Assembly (NCBI GenBank): GCA_027307325.1
Contig: DAHUXE010000193.1
Location: 1-43,603 of the forward strand
From: Gammaproteobacteria bacterium
Lineage (GTDB): Bacteria; Pseudomonadota; Gammaproteobacteria; Steroidobacterales; Steroidobacteraceae
DNA: 43,603 nt
Reading direction: 5' to 3'
This document shows positions 26,923 through 38,393 of the stretch, one piece after another. The position numbers were made by a program, and so were the translations under genes. Positions within the stretch are counted from its first letter, which is position 1; each line of letters opens with the position of its first letter. The notes below the pieces were generated by a model. It searched no databases and was not told the origin of the DNA. It worked only from the letters and a program-made list of their open reading frames with translations.

Positions 26923-27399
26923 ATGCTGCGTATCAGCCGGCTCACCGACTACGCCACCGTGCTGCTCGCCGCGCTCGCCGGCGAGCCCGCGCGTGTGCAG
27001 ACCGCGACCGCGCTCGCCGAGCAGACGCACATCGCCGCCCCCACCGTGAGCAAGCTCCTGAAGCAGCTGCAGCGTGCCGGGCTCGTGACCTCAACCCGGG
27101 GTCTGCACGGCGGCTACCAGCTCGCGCGCCCGGCGGCGCAGATCAGCGCCGCCGAGATACTCGATGCGCTCGAGGGGCCGGTGGCCCTCACCGACTGCGC
27201 CGCCGGACACGGCAATTGCGAGATCGAGGGGAGCTGCCGCGTGAGCCGTGTGTGGCAGCGGCTGAATCTCGCCATGCGCCGCGCGCTCTATGACGTGAGC
27301 CTGGCGCAGCTCGCCGGGCTCGATGCCGCGCCCGCGCGACTGCCGGCGCTCGAGCGCGAGATGAAGGCAGCCGCCGGCCGCACGCAGGTCCGCTCATGA
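26923..27399 (+). CDS. Rrf2 family regulator of the SUF operon
   Basis: 158 residues. N-terminal winged helix ([22 protein letters not shown] through the recognition helix [34 protein letters not shown]). The cluster-binding region has three Cys in [21 protein letters not shown] (about 88-105), arranged as in the IscR/SUF-regulator group, so it probably binds a Fe-S cluster and senses cluster supply. It is the first gene of the operon, just behind a promoter with an inverted repeat on the -10 element, and overlaps sufB by four bases. It matches the group named SUF system Fe-S assembly regulator. Confidence 0.9.
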   Translation: MLRISRLTDYATVLLAALAGEPARVQTATALAEQTHIAAPTVSKLLKQLQRAGLVTSTRGLHGGYQLARPAAQISAAEILDALEGPVALTDCAAGHGNCEIEGSCRVSRVWQRLNLAMRRALYDVSLAQLAGLDAAPARLPALEREMKAAAGRTQVRS

Positions 27400-28844
27400 G
27401 CGAAGGCGCCAAGCAGCTCGAGAGCCTGATCGGCCGCGGCTACGCGCAAGGCTTCGTGACCGAGATCGATTCGGACACGGTCGCCCCGGGGCTCGACGAG
27501 GACGTGGTGCGGCTCATCTCGCGCAAGAAGCGCGAGCCCGCCTTCCTCACCGAGTGGCGGTTGAAGGCGCTGCGCCACTGGCTGACGATGAAGGAGCCGC
27601 ACTGGGCGCACGTGCGCTTCCCGCCCATCGACTACCAGGCGATCTCCTACTACTCGGCGCCCAGGTCGAGGAAGGACGGCCCGAAGAGCCTCGCCGAAGT
27701 GGATCCGAAGCTCCTCGAGACCTACGAGAAGCTCGGCGTGCCGCTGCACGAGCGGGCGCGCCTCGCAGGCGTCGCGGTGGACGCGGTATTCGACTCGGTG
27801 TCGGTCGCCACCACCTTCAAGGAGCGCCTCGCCGCGGCGGGGGTGGTGTTTCTGCCCTTCTCCGAGGCGGTGCGCACGCATCCCGAGCTCATCGAGCAGT
27901 ATCTCGGCAGCGTCGTCCCCTACACCGACAACTTCTTCGCGACGCTCAACTCCGCGGTGTTCTCCGACGGCTCGTTCGTGTACGTGCCGCAGGGCGTGCG
28001 CTGCCCGATGGAGCTGTCGACGTACTTCCGCATCAACGCACTCAACACCGGACAATTCGAGCGCACGCTCATCATCGCCGATGCTGGAAGTCATGTCAGC
28101 TATCTGGAAGGGTGCTCGGCACCTCAGCGCGACGAAAACCAGCTGCACGCCGCGGTGGTGGAGCTCATCGCGCTCGATGACGCGCACATCAAGTACTCCA
28201 CCGTGCAGAACTGGTACCCGGGCGATGCGCAGGGCGTGGGCGGCATCTACAACTTCGTCACCAAGCGGGGCGAATGCCGCGGGCGCAACGCGCACATCTC
28301 CTGGACCCAGGTCGAGACCGGCTCGGCCATCACCTGGAAGTATCCGAGCTGCGTGCTGCGCGGCGCGGGCTCGCGCGGCGAGTTCTATTCGGTCGCCACC
28401 GTGAACAACCACCAGCAGGCCGATACCGGCACCAAGATGATCCATATCGGGCGCGACACGCGCAGCACCATCATCTCCAAGGGGATCTCGGCCGGACACG
28501 GACAGAACACCTACCGGGGGCTCGTGAAGATGCTGCCGAGCGCGCACGGCGCCCGGAACTTCACCCAGTGCGACTCGCTCCTCATGGGCGGCCAGTGCGG
28601 CGCGCACACCTTTCCGTACGTGGAAGCGAAGAATCCCACCGCGACGGTCGAGCACGAGGCGAGCACCTCGAAGATCAGCGACGACCAGCTGTTCTACTGC
28701 CTCGCGCGCGGCATCTGCGCCGAGGACGCCGTCAACCTGATCGTCAGCGGCTTCTGCAAGTCGGTATTCAAGGAGCTGCCGATGGAGTTTGCGGTCGAGG
28801 CGCAGAAGCTACTGGCGGTGAGCCTGGAAGGTGCGGTGGGCTGA
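27396..28844 (+). CDS. sufB: Fe-S cluster scaffold subunit SufB
   Basis: Core of the SufBC2D scaffold on which clusters are built. 482 residues, standard length. The protein has [43 protein letters not shown], the beta-helix core ([21 protein letters not shown]) and the C-terminal [22 protein letters not shown]. The Cys in FYCLARGI corresponds to the essential cluster or persulfide Cys. It overlaps the regulator gene by four bases and lies one base before sufC. Confidence 0.97.
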   Translation: MSEGAKQLESLIGRGYAQGFVTEIDSDTVAPGLDEDVVRLISRKKREPAFLTEWRLKALRHWLTMKEPHWAHVRFPPIDYQAISYYSAPRSRKDGPKSLAEVDPKLLETYEKLGVPLHERARLAGVAVDAVFDSVSVATTFKERLAAAGVVFLPFSEAVRTHPELIEQYLGSVVPYTDNFFATLNSAVFSDGSFVYVPQGVRCPMELSTYFRINALNTGQFERTLIIADAGSHVSYLEGCSAPQRDENQLHAAVVELIALDDAHIKYSTVQNWYPGDAQGVGGIYNFVTKRGECRGRNAHISWTQVETGSAITWKYPSCVLRGAGSRGEFYSVATVNNHQQADTGTKMIHIGRDTRSTIISKGISAGHGQNTYRGLVKMLPSAHGARNFTQCDSLLMGGQCGAHTFPYVEAKNPTATVEHEASTSKISDDQLFYCLARGICAEDAVNLIVSGFCKSVFKELPMEFAVEAQKLLAVSLEGAVG

Positions 28845-28845
28845 C

Positions 28846-29616
<771 letters not shown>

Positions 29617-29623
29617 GGCGCCG

Positions 29624-30957
29624 ATGGCAAGTCCCCTCACCGCGCGAATCGCCGAGCAGCACGCGAGCGTCGCGCGCACGCTGGCGGCGCGGCTGCCCGG
29701 TGCCGCGCGGCGGCGCCTGGCCATGGAGACACTGGCCCGGACGGGGCTGCCGGGCTCGCGGGACGAGAACTGGAAATACGCGAACCTGCGGCCGCTCGAG
29801 CGGGCGAGCTTCACGCCCGCCGCCCTCACGCCACCGGCCGCGGGCGCCGACGCCGCGGTTGCGGCCGCTCTTCCGCCGAGACTTGCTGACTTCATGCGCT
29901 ACGTGTTCGTCGATGGTGTCTTCGCTCCCCTCCTCTCGGACGCGCCCGGCACGGGCGCGGCACGCGTCACATCGCTCGCCGCGCGGGGGGACGCTGCGGA
30001 CGCAGGTCCAGCGGTCCCCGCGCCCCGCCACGAGCCCGGCGCCGACCAGCGCTTCGCGCTGCTCAACGAGGCGTTCGCGACCGACGGTGCCGCGATCGAG
30101 GTGACGGCGGCACCCGAGGCGGCGCGCCTCGAGCTCCTCTTCGTGGCGAGCGCCGAGGCGCAGCTCGGAGCCTCCTATCCGCGCGTGGAGCTCAAGCTCG
30201 GGCCAGCCGGCCGGCTGGTGCTCGTCGAGCGCCACCTGAGCGCCGCCGGCGCGGCGAGTTTCGTCACCAGCGCCGTCAGCGCGGAGCTTGCGCGCGGTGC
30301 CGCCCTCGATCACTACCGGGTGCAGGAGCTCAGCTCCCGCGCCATTGCGTTCGATACGCTCGCCGCTACGCTGGCGCAGGAGGCGAGCTACCGGCTGCAC
30401 GCGGTCGGCAGCGGCGCGGCCGCGTGCCGCTCGACGCTCGGCGTGCGCCTCGCCGGCGAGCACGCCCGGGTGGCGCTCGCGGTGGCCGCGCTCGGCGACC
30501 GGACGCAGGTGCAGGATGCCTACGCGCTCATCGAGCATCTCGCGCCGCACACCCGCACCGCGCAGACGTTCCGCGGCATCTCCGCAGCACGCGCCCGCGT
30601 GGCTTTCAACGGCAAGATCGTGGTGGCGCGTGACGCGCACGGCAGCGACTCGCGCCAGTCGCTGCGCGGGCTGCTCGCCGGGCCGGAGGCCGAGATCGAC
30701 GTGCGGCCGCAGCTCGAGATCTATACCGACGACGTGCGCTGCAGCCACGGCGCGACCGCCGGCAAGCTGGACGACAACATGCTTTTCTATCTCCTGTCGC
30801 GGGGACTCGAGCGCGACAGCGCCCTGCGCGCGCTCAAGTGGGCGTTCCTCGAGGACGTCATCGCGACCATCGAGGTGCCGGAGCTGCGCCGGCAGGTCGA
30901 GGAGCGCCTCGCCGGGGCGATGCAGGACGGAGCCGCGCTCCGGGAGGAGCTCATCTG

Positions 30958-30958
<1 letters not shown>
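29624..30958 (+). CDS. sufD: Fe-S assembly subunit SufD
   Basis: Partner of SufB in the scaffold. 444 residues. An N-terminal helical part with GLPGSRDENWKYANLRPLERASF, typical of SufD, then a beta-helix core, and the C-terminal HGATAGKLDDNMLFYLLSRGLERDSALRALKWAFLEDVI. The His in SHGATAGKLD is the conserved residue thought to bind the nascent cluster with the SufB Cys. The stop TGA overlaps the sufS ATG by one base. Confidence 0.95.
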
Positions 30959-32210
<1,252 letters not shown>

Positions 32211-32220
<10 letters not shown>

Positions 32221-32669
32221 AGGAGCTCTATCGCGACGTGATCCTCGATCACAACCGGCCCCCGCGCAACTTCGGCCGCCTGGAGAGCGCCGGCGCGGGC
32301 GGCGACGTGCTGCACGCCGACGGCCACAATCCGCTGTGCGGTGACCGCCTGTCGGTCTACGTGCGCATGAACGGCGAGCGCGTCGAGGACATCCGCTTCG
32401 AAGGCTCCGGCTGCGCAATCTCCACCGCTTCGGCCTCGCTGATGACGGAAGCGGTCAAGGGCAAGGAGCGCGCCGCCGTCGCCAGGCTCTTCGATCGGGT
32501 ACATACGCTGCTGACGCGCCACGACGCCCCGGCCGACGCCACGCTCGGCAAGCTCGCCGCCCTCGGCGGCGTGCGCGAGTTTCCGGCGCGGGTGAAGTGC
32601 GCCACCCTCAGCTGGCATACGCTCAACGCAGCGCTCGAGCGCGGCGCCGCCACCGTGTCGACGGAGTAG
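32211..32669 (+). CDS. sufU: SufU-type sulfur acceptor / scaffold
   Basis: 152 residues. Three conserved Cys: NPLCGDR (about 43), GSGCAIS (about 68), and VKCATL (about 130). The ~20-residue insertion between the second and third Cys, which distinguishes SufU from IscU, is present (KGKERAAVARLFDRVHTLL region). It normally binds zinc and takes persulfide from SufS. Start ATG 32211 within the end of sufS; stop TAG. Confidence 0.93.
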
Positions 32670-32672
32670 CCC

Positions 32673-33224
32673 GTGCGCCGGCACGAGAACGAGCCCTTCG
32701 TCGTCAACCGCGAGGTGCGCGCGGTGATCGTCCCCGCCGGGCAGGAGGTCAAGCTCAAGCCCGGGCAGGCGGGCTATATAACTCAGGCGCTCGGCGGCAG
32801 CTTTACCGTGTACCTCGAGGGGAACCTGTTCCGCATCGCCGGCGAGGACGCCGACGCCATCGGCCAGGAAGCGGTCAAGCCGCCGGAGCTGCCGCCCAAC
32901 GCCACCGTCGAGGACGTGCGCAAGCTCGCCTGGGAACAGATGCGCAGCTGTTATGACCCTGAGATACCCATCAACATCGTGGATCTCGGACTGGTGTATG
33001 AATGCGAGGTGCGAGAGAACGACGACGGCACCCGCACCGTGGAGGCGCAGATCACCCTGACCGCGCCCGGTTGCGGCATGGGGGAGATCCTGGTGGACGA
33101 CGTGCGCGACAAGCTCGAGCGGATCCCGACGGTGCGCGAGGCGCGCGTGCAGCTCACCTTCGACCCGCCCTGGAACCAGTCGATGATGTCGGAAGCCGCG
33201 CGGCTGCAGACGGGGATGTTTTGA
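32673..33224 (+). CDS. sufT: Putative Fe-S cluster assembly protein SufT
   Basis: 183 residues. The C-terminal two-thirds is a MIP18/DUF59 domain: SCYDPEIPINIVDLGLVYECEV, then TLTAPGCGMGEILVDDVRDKLERIPTVREARVQLTFDPPWNQSMMSEAA. The Cys in TAPGCGMG is the one usual in this family. An N-terminal ~75-residue extension (VPAGQEVKLKPGQAGYITQALGGSFTVYLEGNLFRI) matches the SufT form. It is thought to help deliver clusters to target proteins. The start is GTG 32673, three bases after the sufU stop. Confidence 0.92.
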   Translation: MRRHENEPFVVNREVRAVIVPAGQEVKLKPGQAGYITQALGGSFTVYLEGNLFRIAGEDADAIGQEAVKPPELPPNATVEDVRKLAWEQMRSCYDPEIPINIVDLGLVYECEVRENDDGTRTVEAQITLTAPGCGMGEILVDDVRDKLERIPTVREARVQLTFDPPWNQSMMSEAARLQTGMF

Positions 33225-33226
33225 GC

Positions 33227-33535
33227 GTGTGGCTCGACATCGGGGCGGTGAGCGAGCTCGCCGAAGCCGTGCCATTTTCGGCCGAAGTCGACGGAGTGCC
33301 GGTGGTCGTCGTGCGCTGCGGCAAGGAGCTGTTCGCGGTCGAAGACCGTTGCACGCACGACGGCGAATCCTTCGCAGGTGCCGAGGTGGAGTCCTGCCAG
33401 CTCATCTGCCCGCGGCACGGCTCGCGCTTCGACCTGCGTACCGGCGACCCCCTCACCCCGCCGGCCTACGAGCCGGTGCGCACCTACGCCGTGCGCGAGC
33501 ACGACGGCCGGATCCTCGTCGAGCAGCCCTCGTGA
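33227..33535 (+). CDS. Rieske [2Fe-2S] ferredoxin-like protein
   Basis: 102 residues. It contains the Rieske cluster motif with ligands C-x-H (CTHDGESFAG) and C-x2-H (CPRHGSRFDLRTGDP), about 16 residues apart. The size is that of the small ferredoxin partner of non-heme oxygenases, but no oxygenase is nearby; its place after sufT suggests a role as electron donor or as a cluster-dependent function tied to SUF. I take GTG 33227 as start; TTG 33221 overlaps the sufT stop (TTTTGA) and is also possible. The stop overlaps the next start as GTGA. Confidence 0.88.
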   Translation: MWLDIGAVSELAEAVPFSAEVDGVPVVVVRCGKELFAVEDRCTHDGESFAGAEVESCQLICPRHGSRFDLRTGDPLTPPAYEPVRTYAVREHDGRILVEQPS

Positions 33536-34059
33536 GCCTGCCGCGCGTGAAGCGCCTGACCGTAATGCGTCATGCGGATGCCCGCTGGAACGACCCGGGG
33601 ACCGACGACTTCGCCCGACCCCTGAACCGCCGCGGGCTCTCCGGGGCCGAGGCGATGGCGCGGCGGCTGCTCGAGCTCGAGCTGGTTCCCGACCGGCTGC
33701 TCGCCAGCACGGCGCGGCGCGCCGAGCAGACCGCCGACATCGTGGCGCGCGAACTGTCGCTGTCGGTGCGGCACGTGCAGCGCGAGGATGCCCTGTATCT
33801 CGCCAGCGCCGCCGACATGCTGCGTCTCGTCCAGGAGACCGGCCCGCGCATCGCGCATCTCATGGTGATCGCCCACAACCCCGGCGCTTCGCATCTCGTT
33901 CATCTGCTGGTGCCGCGCGGCGGGATCAGCACGCTCACCACCGCCGCGGTGTGCTCCATCGTGTTCGAGGCGGACGACTGGCGCGCCATCGGTCCGGAGA
34001 CAGTGAAGGAAGTGCAGCACCATGCCCCGCCCTCGCGGCTGTGGGGGTTGCTGCGCTGA
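33532..34059 (+). CDS. sixA: SixA-type histidine phosphatase
   Basis: 175 residues. Histidine phosphatase signature MRHADARW near residue 12 with the nucleophile His, the core RPLNRRGLSGAEAMARRL, the second conserved Arg in STARRAEQTADIVARE, and the second active-site His in VIAHNPGAS. SixA proteins remove phosphate from histidines of HPt-like or PTS-type proteins. The start is GTG 33532, overlapping the Rieske stop. It is the last gene of the SUF-linked operon. No phospho-relay gene is nearby, so the substrate is unknown. Confidence 0.87.
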   Translation: MSLPRVKRLTVMRHADARWNDPGTDDFARPLNRRGLSGAEAMARRLLELELVPDRLLASTARRAEQTADIVARELSLSVRHVQREDALYLASAADMLRLVQETGPRIAHLMVIAHNPGASHLVHLLVPRGGISTLTTAAVCSIVFEADDWRAIGPETVKEVQHHAPPSRLWGLLR

Positions 34060-35427
34060 TCAGCACTCCGGCACGTTGACCGCGAGTCCGCCCTGCGAGG
34101 TCTCCTTGTAGATCGTCGACATGTCGGCGCCCGTCTGGCGCATGGTGGCGATCACCTGATCGAGCGACACCTTGTGCGTGCCGTCACCGCGCATCGCCAG
34201 CCGCGCCGCGTTGATCGCCTTGACCGCCCCCATAGCGTTGCGCTCGATGCAGGGGATCTGCACGAGTCCCGCGACCGGATCGCAGGTGAGCCCGAGGTTG
34301 TGCTCCATGCCGATCTCGGCGGCATTCTCGACCTGCTCGTTGGTGCCGTGCAGGGCCGCGACCAGTCCCGCCGCCGCCATGGAGCAGGCGACCCCGACCT
34401 CGCCCTGACAGCCCATCTCGGCGCCCGAGATCGAGGCATTGCGCTTGTAGAGCATGCCCATGGCCGCGGCCGCGAGGAGAAAACGCAGCACGCCCTCCTC
34501 GTTCGCCCCGGCCTCGAAGCGCCGGTAGTAGTGCAGCACCGCGGGCACGATACCTGCCGCGCCGTTGGTGGGCGCGGTGACGACGCGCCCGCCGGCGGCG
34601 TTCTCCTCGTTCACGGCGAGCGCGTAGGCGTTCACCCAGTCCATGACGTCGAGCGGCGTGGCCTTGCCGCTCTCGGTGAGCTGCCGGTGGAGCCGCGGCG
34701 CCCGGCGGCGCACCTTGAGCACTCCGGGCAGCACGCCGCTCTGGCGGAAGCCGCGCTCGACGCAGCCCTGCATCACCTGCCAGAGGTGCAGCAGCTTGGC
34801 GCGCACCTCGCCGTCACTCGCCCAGGTGCGCTCGTTCGCCAGCATCAGCTCGAAGATCTCGAGCCCGTGCTCGCGGCACCGCGTCAGCAGCTCGGCGCCG
34901 GAGGTGAACGGGTATGGCGGCGCGGCATGCGCCCGGGTCTCGCGCGCCTCCGGTTCCGCGCCGCGCACGATGAAGCCGCCGCCGATCGAGTAATAGTCCT
35001 CCTCGCGCAGCACGCTGGCGCCGGCCGACAATGCGTCGAAGCGCATGCCGTTGGAATGGCGCGGCAGTCGCTCGTGATGCATGAAGAGCAGCTGCATCGG
35101 CTCGTCGAAGGCGATCTCGTGCTCGCCCAGCAGGTGAATGCGCCCGCTCGCGCGGATGCGCTTCACCGTGGTCTCGATGCCGTCGGGATCGACCGTCTCG
35201 GGCTCGGCGCCCTCGAGGCCGGCGAGCACCGCGCGGTCGGTGCCGTGCCCCAGGCCGGTGAGCGCCAGCGAGCCGTAGAGCCGCACGGCGATCTGCTGCG
35301 TCGCCTCGAGCTTCCCCGCCTCCTTCAACCCCAGGACGAATTCGCGCGCCGCCCGCATCGGTCCCATGGTGTGCGAGCTCGAGGGGCCGATGCCGACCTT
35401 GAAGATGTCAAAGACGCTTAGGGTCAT
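34060..35427 (-). CDS. sdaA: L-serine ammonia-lyase (iron-sulfur type)
   Basis: Converts L-serine to pyruvate and ammonia. 455 residues, fused alpha and beta domains. N-terminal [24 protein letters not shown], then the alpha domain with [46 protein letters not shown]. Three Cys, in [16 protein letters not shown] and [11 protein letters not shown], bind the [4Fe-4S] cluster. ATG 35427 ([12 protein letters not shown]) is taken as start. It is convergent with sixA, with no bases between the stops. The cluster need fits the nearby SUF operon, although they are separate transcripts. Confidence 0.95.
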   Translation of the reverse strand: MTLSVFDIFKVGIGPSSSHTMGPMRAAREFVLGLKEAGKLEATQQIAVRLYGSLALTGLGHGTDRAVLAGLEGAEPETVDPDGIETTVKRIRASGRIHLLGEHEIAFDEPMQLLFMHHERLPRHSNGMRFDALSAGASVLREEDYYSIGGGFIVRGAEPEARETRAHAAPPYPFTSGAELLTRCREHGLEIFELMLANERTWASDGEVRAKLLHLWQVMQGCVERGFRQSGVLPGVLKVRRRAPRLHRQLTESGKATPLDVMDWVNAYALAVNEENAAGGRVVTAPTNGAAGIVPAVLHYYRRFEAGANEEGVLRFLLAAAAMGMLYKRNASISGAEMGCQGEVGVACSMAAAGLVAALHGTNEQVENAAEIGMEHNLGLTCDPVAGLVQIPCIERNAMGAVKAINAARLAMRGDGTHKVSLDQVIATMRQTGADMSTIYKETSQGGLAVNVPEC

Positions 35428-35535
35428 GGGAGCCAACCTCGGCGGCGCCAGGCGTGGCTCGAAGCGCGCGGCGCTGCCCGCAGAGTCTGCAACGCCGCCA
35501 TGGCACCCACGTGCTTCGCGGCGACCTCGGACGGC

Positions 35536-35940
35536 TCAAATGCGACCCCGGAGCCGGCGCAGCTGCGCCCGTGCGCGCTTGTCCGGCCGCTCCACCGGCC
35601 GCGGCGTGAGTGCCGCGGCGACTTTCATGCGCTGCGCGAACTCGGCGCGCCGGGCGGTGCTGGCCGGTGTCTCCTCGTAACAGCGCGCCGCTGCGGGCGC
35701 CGGAGCACGCCGCGCCGGAATGCTGCTCACGGTGCATTCGAACTCGACCGCGCCGCGCATCAGACTCAAGCGGTCGCCGCGGCGCACCTCGTGCGCCGCT
35801 TTCACGCGCACGCCGTTCAGGTGCACCCGGCCGCCGGCCACGGCCTGCCCGGCCAGCGAACGTGACCTGAATAGCCGCACGGCAAACAGCCAGCGATCTA
35901 TGCGGGCGGTCCCGGGTCCGGCGGCAGACGCGTCTGACAT
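35536..35940 (-). CDS. hslR: S4-domain heat shock protein Hsp15 (HslR)
   Basis: Binds free 50S subunits carrying nascent chains and helps recycle them after heat shock. 134 residues: an S4 RNA-binding domain at about 12-75 (RIDRWLFAVRLFRSRSLAGQAVAGGRVHLNGVRVKAAHEVRRGD), then an Arg-rich tail. The C-terminal ~50 residues have the RPDKRARAQLRRLRGRI basic end expected of Hsp15. I chose ATG 35940 (MSDASAAGP) over upstream codons that lie in the kbl start region. It is divergent from kbl with only 25 bases between starts. Confidence 0.86.
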   Translation of the reverse strand: MSDASAAGPGTARIDRWLFAVRLFRSRSLAGQAVAGGRVHLNGVRVKAAHEVRRGDRLSLMRGAVEFECTVSSIPARRAPAPAAARCYEETPASTARRAEFAQRMKVAAALTPRPVERPDKRARAQLRRLRGRI

Positions 35941-35951
35941 GGAGGCTCTAG

Positions 35952-35957
35952 TATAAT
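35952..35957 (+). promoter_or_regulatory. Consensus -10 element directly before kbl
   Basis: TATAAT at 35952-35957, a perfect -10 hexamer in very GC-rich DNA. No good -35 is seen at the right spacing (CTGACA at 35934-35939 is only 12 bases away). Transcription would start at about 35964, so the kbl mRNA from ATG 35966 would be leaderless or almost so. Confidence 0.5.
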
Positions 35958-35965
35958 TGCGACTC

Positions 35966-37174
35966 ATGAACGAGGCCGTCATCGAGCGATTGCGCGGCGA
36001 GCTCGCCGCCCTGCGCGAGCAGGGCCTCTACAAGAGCGAGCGCGTGCTGAGCGGTCCCCAGGGCGGCGTGGTGCGCGCCGCCGGGCACGAAGTCATCAAC
36101 CTGTGCGCCAACAACTACCTCGGCCTCGCCAATCATCCGGCGGTGCGCGCCGCCGCGCAGCGCTCCCTCGACCAGTACGGCTACGGCATGGCCTCGGTAC
36201 GCTTCATCTGCGGCACCCAGGAGAGCCACAAGGAGCTCGAGGCACGGCTGGCGCGCTTCCTCGGAACCGAGGACGTGATCCTCTATTCCTCGTGCTTCGA
36301 CGCCAACGGCGGGCTGTTCGAGACGCTGCTGGATGAGCGCGACGCGGTGATCTCGGACGCGCTCAACCACGCGAGCATCATCGACGGAATCCGCCTCTGC
36401 AAGGCGCAGCGCCTGCGCTACGCCAACAGCGACATGGGGGAGCTCGAGGGCTGCCTGCGCCAGGCGCAGGGCGCGCGCACGCGGCTGATTGCCACCGACG
36501 GCGTGTTCTCCATGGACGGCTTCATCGCCAATCTGCGCGGCATCTGCGACCTGGCCGAGCGCTACGACGCGCTGGTGATGGTCGATGACTCGCACGCCAC
36601 CGGTTTCATGGGGGCCACCGGGCGCGGCACTCACGAGCACTGCGGGGTCGCTGCACGCGTCGACATTCTCACCGGCACGCTCGGCAAGGCGCTCGGCGGC
36701 GGCAGCGGCGGCTACGTCGCCGCGCGGCGCGAGGTGGTCGAGTGGCTGCGCCAGCGCTCGCGCCCCTATCTCTTCTCCAACAGCATCCCGCCGGTGGTCG
36801 CGGCGGCGAGCCTCGCGGTGCTCGATCTCCTCGAAGGCGGCGGCGAGCTGCGCCAGCGGCTGTTCGAGAACGCGCGCTTCTTCCGCGCGGCGATGACCGC
36901 GGCCGGCTTCGATTTGAAGCCCGGCGAGCATCCGATCATTCCGGTGATGCTGGGCGATGCGGCGCTGGCGACGCGCATGGCGGACGCCCTGCTCGAGCGC
37001 GGCGTGTACGTGATCGGCTTCTCCTATCCCGTAGTGCCGAAGGGGCAGGCCCGCATCCGCACGCAGATGTCGGCCGCGCTCACGCGCGCGCAGCTCGAGC
37101 GGGCCGTGGCGGCCTTCATCGAGGTCGGACGCGCGCTCGGCGTTCTGAAGAAGCAGCAAGAGCGAGGCCCATGA
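35966..37174 (+). CDS. kbl: Glycine C-acetyltransferase (2-amino-3-oxobutyrate CoA ligase)
   Basis: Splits 2-amino-3-oxobutyrate with CoA to glycine and acetyl-CoA, the second step of threonine breakdown. 402 residues, a PLP enzyme of the alpha-oxoamine synthase family. It has [14 protein letters not shown], the [11 protein letters not shown] cofactor-binding segment, and the PLP Lys in [18 protein letters not shown] 35966 has no clear Shine-Dalgarno. An in-frame TTG at 35957, with GGAGG 11 bases before it, is the alternative start. It overlaps tdh by four bases. Confidence 0.95.
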   Translation: MNEAVIERLRGELAALREQGLYKSERVLSGPQGGVVRAAGHEVINLCANNYLGLANHPAVRAAAQRSLDQYGYGMASVRFICGTQESHKELEARLARFLGTEDVILYSSCFDANGGLFETLLDERDAVISDALNHASIIDGIRLCKAQRLRYANSDMGELEGCLRQAQGARTRLIATDGVFSMDGFIANLRGICDLAERYDALVMVDDSHATGFMGATGRGTHEHCGVAARVDILTGTLGKALGGGSGGYVAARREVVEWLRQRSRPYLFSNSIPPVVAAASLAVLDLLEGGGELRQRLFENARFFRAAMTAAGFDLKPGEHPIIPVMLGDAALATRMADALLERGVYVIGFSYPVVPKGQARIRTQMSAALTRAQLERAVAAFIEVGRALGVLKKQQERGP

Positions 37175-38202
37175 AAGCACTGGTCAAGCAGCAGGCGGCG
37201 CCCGGGATCTGGCTCGAGGATATTCCGGAGCCCAAGGTCGGGCACAACGACGTGCTGATCGAGATCTCCAAGACCGCGATCTGCGGCACCGACATGCACA
37301 TCTACAACTGGGACGAATGGGCGAGCAAGACCATTCCGGTGCCGATGGCGGTCGGGCATGAGTACTGCGGGCGGATCGTCGAGGTGGGCTCGGAGGTCAA
37401 GGGACTCAAACCCGGCGACCGGGTCTCCGGTGAAGGGCACATCACCTGCGGCTATTGCCGCAACTGCCGCGCCGGCCGCCGCCACCTGTGCCGCAACACC
37501 GTCGGCGTCGGCGTCAACCGCCCCGGCGCCTTCGCCGAGTACCTGTCGATTCCGGCGGACAACACTTTCAAGCTTTCCGACTCGATCCCGGACGACATCG
37601 CCTCCATTCTCGATCCCTTCGGCAACGCCACTCACACCGCGCTCGCCTTCAACATGGTGGGCGAAGATGTGCTGATCACCGGGGCGGGGCCGATCGGCAT
37701 CATGGCGACGGCGATCGCGCGCTTCACCGGCGCGCGGCACGTCGTCGTCACCGACGTCAACGACTATCGCCTCGAGCTCGCCCGCAAGATGGGCGCCAGC
37801 CGCGCAATCAACGTACAGCGCGAATCGCTCGACCAGACGATGCAGGACTTACGCATGCAGGAGGGGTTCGACGTCGGGCTCGAGATGTCGGGCAACGCCA
37901 CCGCGTTCCGCGACATGCTGCGCACCATGCATCACGGCGGCTCGGTCGCCATCCTCGGCATCCCGCCGGGCGAGATGCCGATCGACTGGAATCAGGTGAT
38001 CTTCAAGGGCCTGACGCTCAAGGGCATCTACGGCCGGGAGATGTTCGAGACCTGGTACAAAATGGCGAGCATGCTGCAGTCGGGCCTGAGGATCGACCCG
38101 ATCATCACCCATCACTTTCCGATCCAGGAATTCCGCCAGGGCTTCGAGACCATGGGATCGGGGACGTCGGGGAAAGTCATCCTCGACTGGAGTACTTTGT
38201 AG
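37171..38202 (+). CDS. tdh: L-threonine 3-dehydrogenase
   Basis: Oxidises threonine to 2-amino-3-oxobutyrate with NAD+. 343 residues, zinc medium-chain dehydrogenase. Catalytic zinc ligands are in ICGTDMHIY and GHEYCG, the structural zinc site in [15 protein letters not shown], and the NAD-binding [10 protein letters not shown] near residue 170. It starts at ATG 37171 within the kbl stop (ATGA), so kbl-tdh are one operon. It ends at TAG; the 60-bp repeat array starts 64 bases later. Confidence 0.97.
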   Translation: MKALVKQQAAPGIWLEDIPEPKVGHNDVLIEISKTAICGTDMHIYNWDEWASKTIPVPMAVGHEYCGRIVEVGSEVKGLKPGDRVSGEGHITCGYCRNCRAGRRHLCRNTVGVGVNRPGAFAEYLSIPADNTFKLSDSIPDDIASILDPFGNATHTALAFNMVGEDVLITGAGPIGIMATAIARFTGARHVVVTDVNDYRLELARKMGASRAINVQRESLDQTMQDLRMQEGFDVGLEMSGNATAFRDMLRTMHHGGSVAILGIPPGEMPIDWNQVIFKGLTLKGIYGREMFETWYKMASMLQSGLRIDPIITHHFPIQEFRQGFETMGSGTSGKVILDWSTL

Positions 38203-38265
38203 ACTGGCGCGCGGGGCCTGCGGGCAAGGAGCGGGGGCACAGCGCGTGATGTCCCCCGGAACACT

Positions 38266-38385
38266 AGTTCGATAGTTATCGAACTTTGCCTCGGGAAGCC
38301 CCGCTAGAGGGGCTTAAGGCGCCGGAGTTCGACGGACATCGAACATTGCCTCCGGGACCCCCTCAATGCGGCCTTCCGGGGCAAT
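38266..38385 (+). repeat. Tandem 60-bp repeat array, two units
   Basis: Two units of the same family as at 403-582, in the opposite orientation. The cores AGTTCGATAGTTATCGAACT (38266-38285, a perfect 8-4-8 inverted repeat) and AGTTCGACGGACATCGAACA (38326-38345) are exactly 60 bases apart. Each is followed by TTGCCTC, as in the first array. Inside the first unit, AAGCCCC and GGGGCTT (38296-38302 and 38309-38315) form another 7-bp hairpin with a six-base loop, which could act in ending tdh transcription. The array fills the gap between the convergent genes tdh and sppA. Confidence 0.85.
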
Positions 38386-38393
38386 TGAACTCC

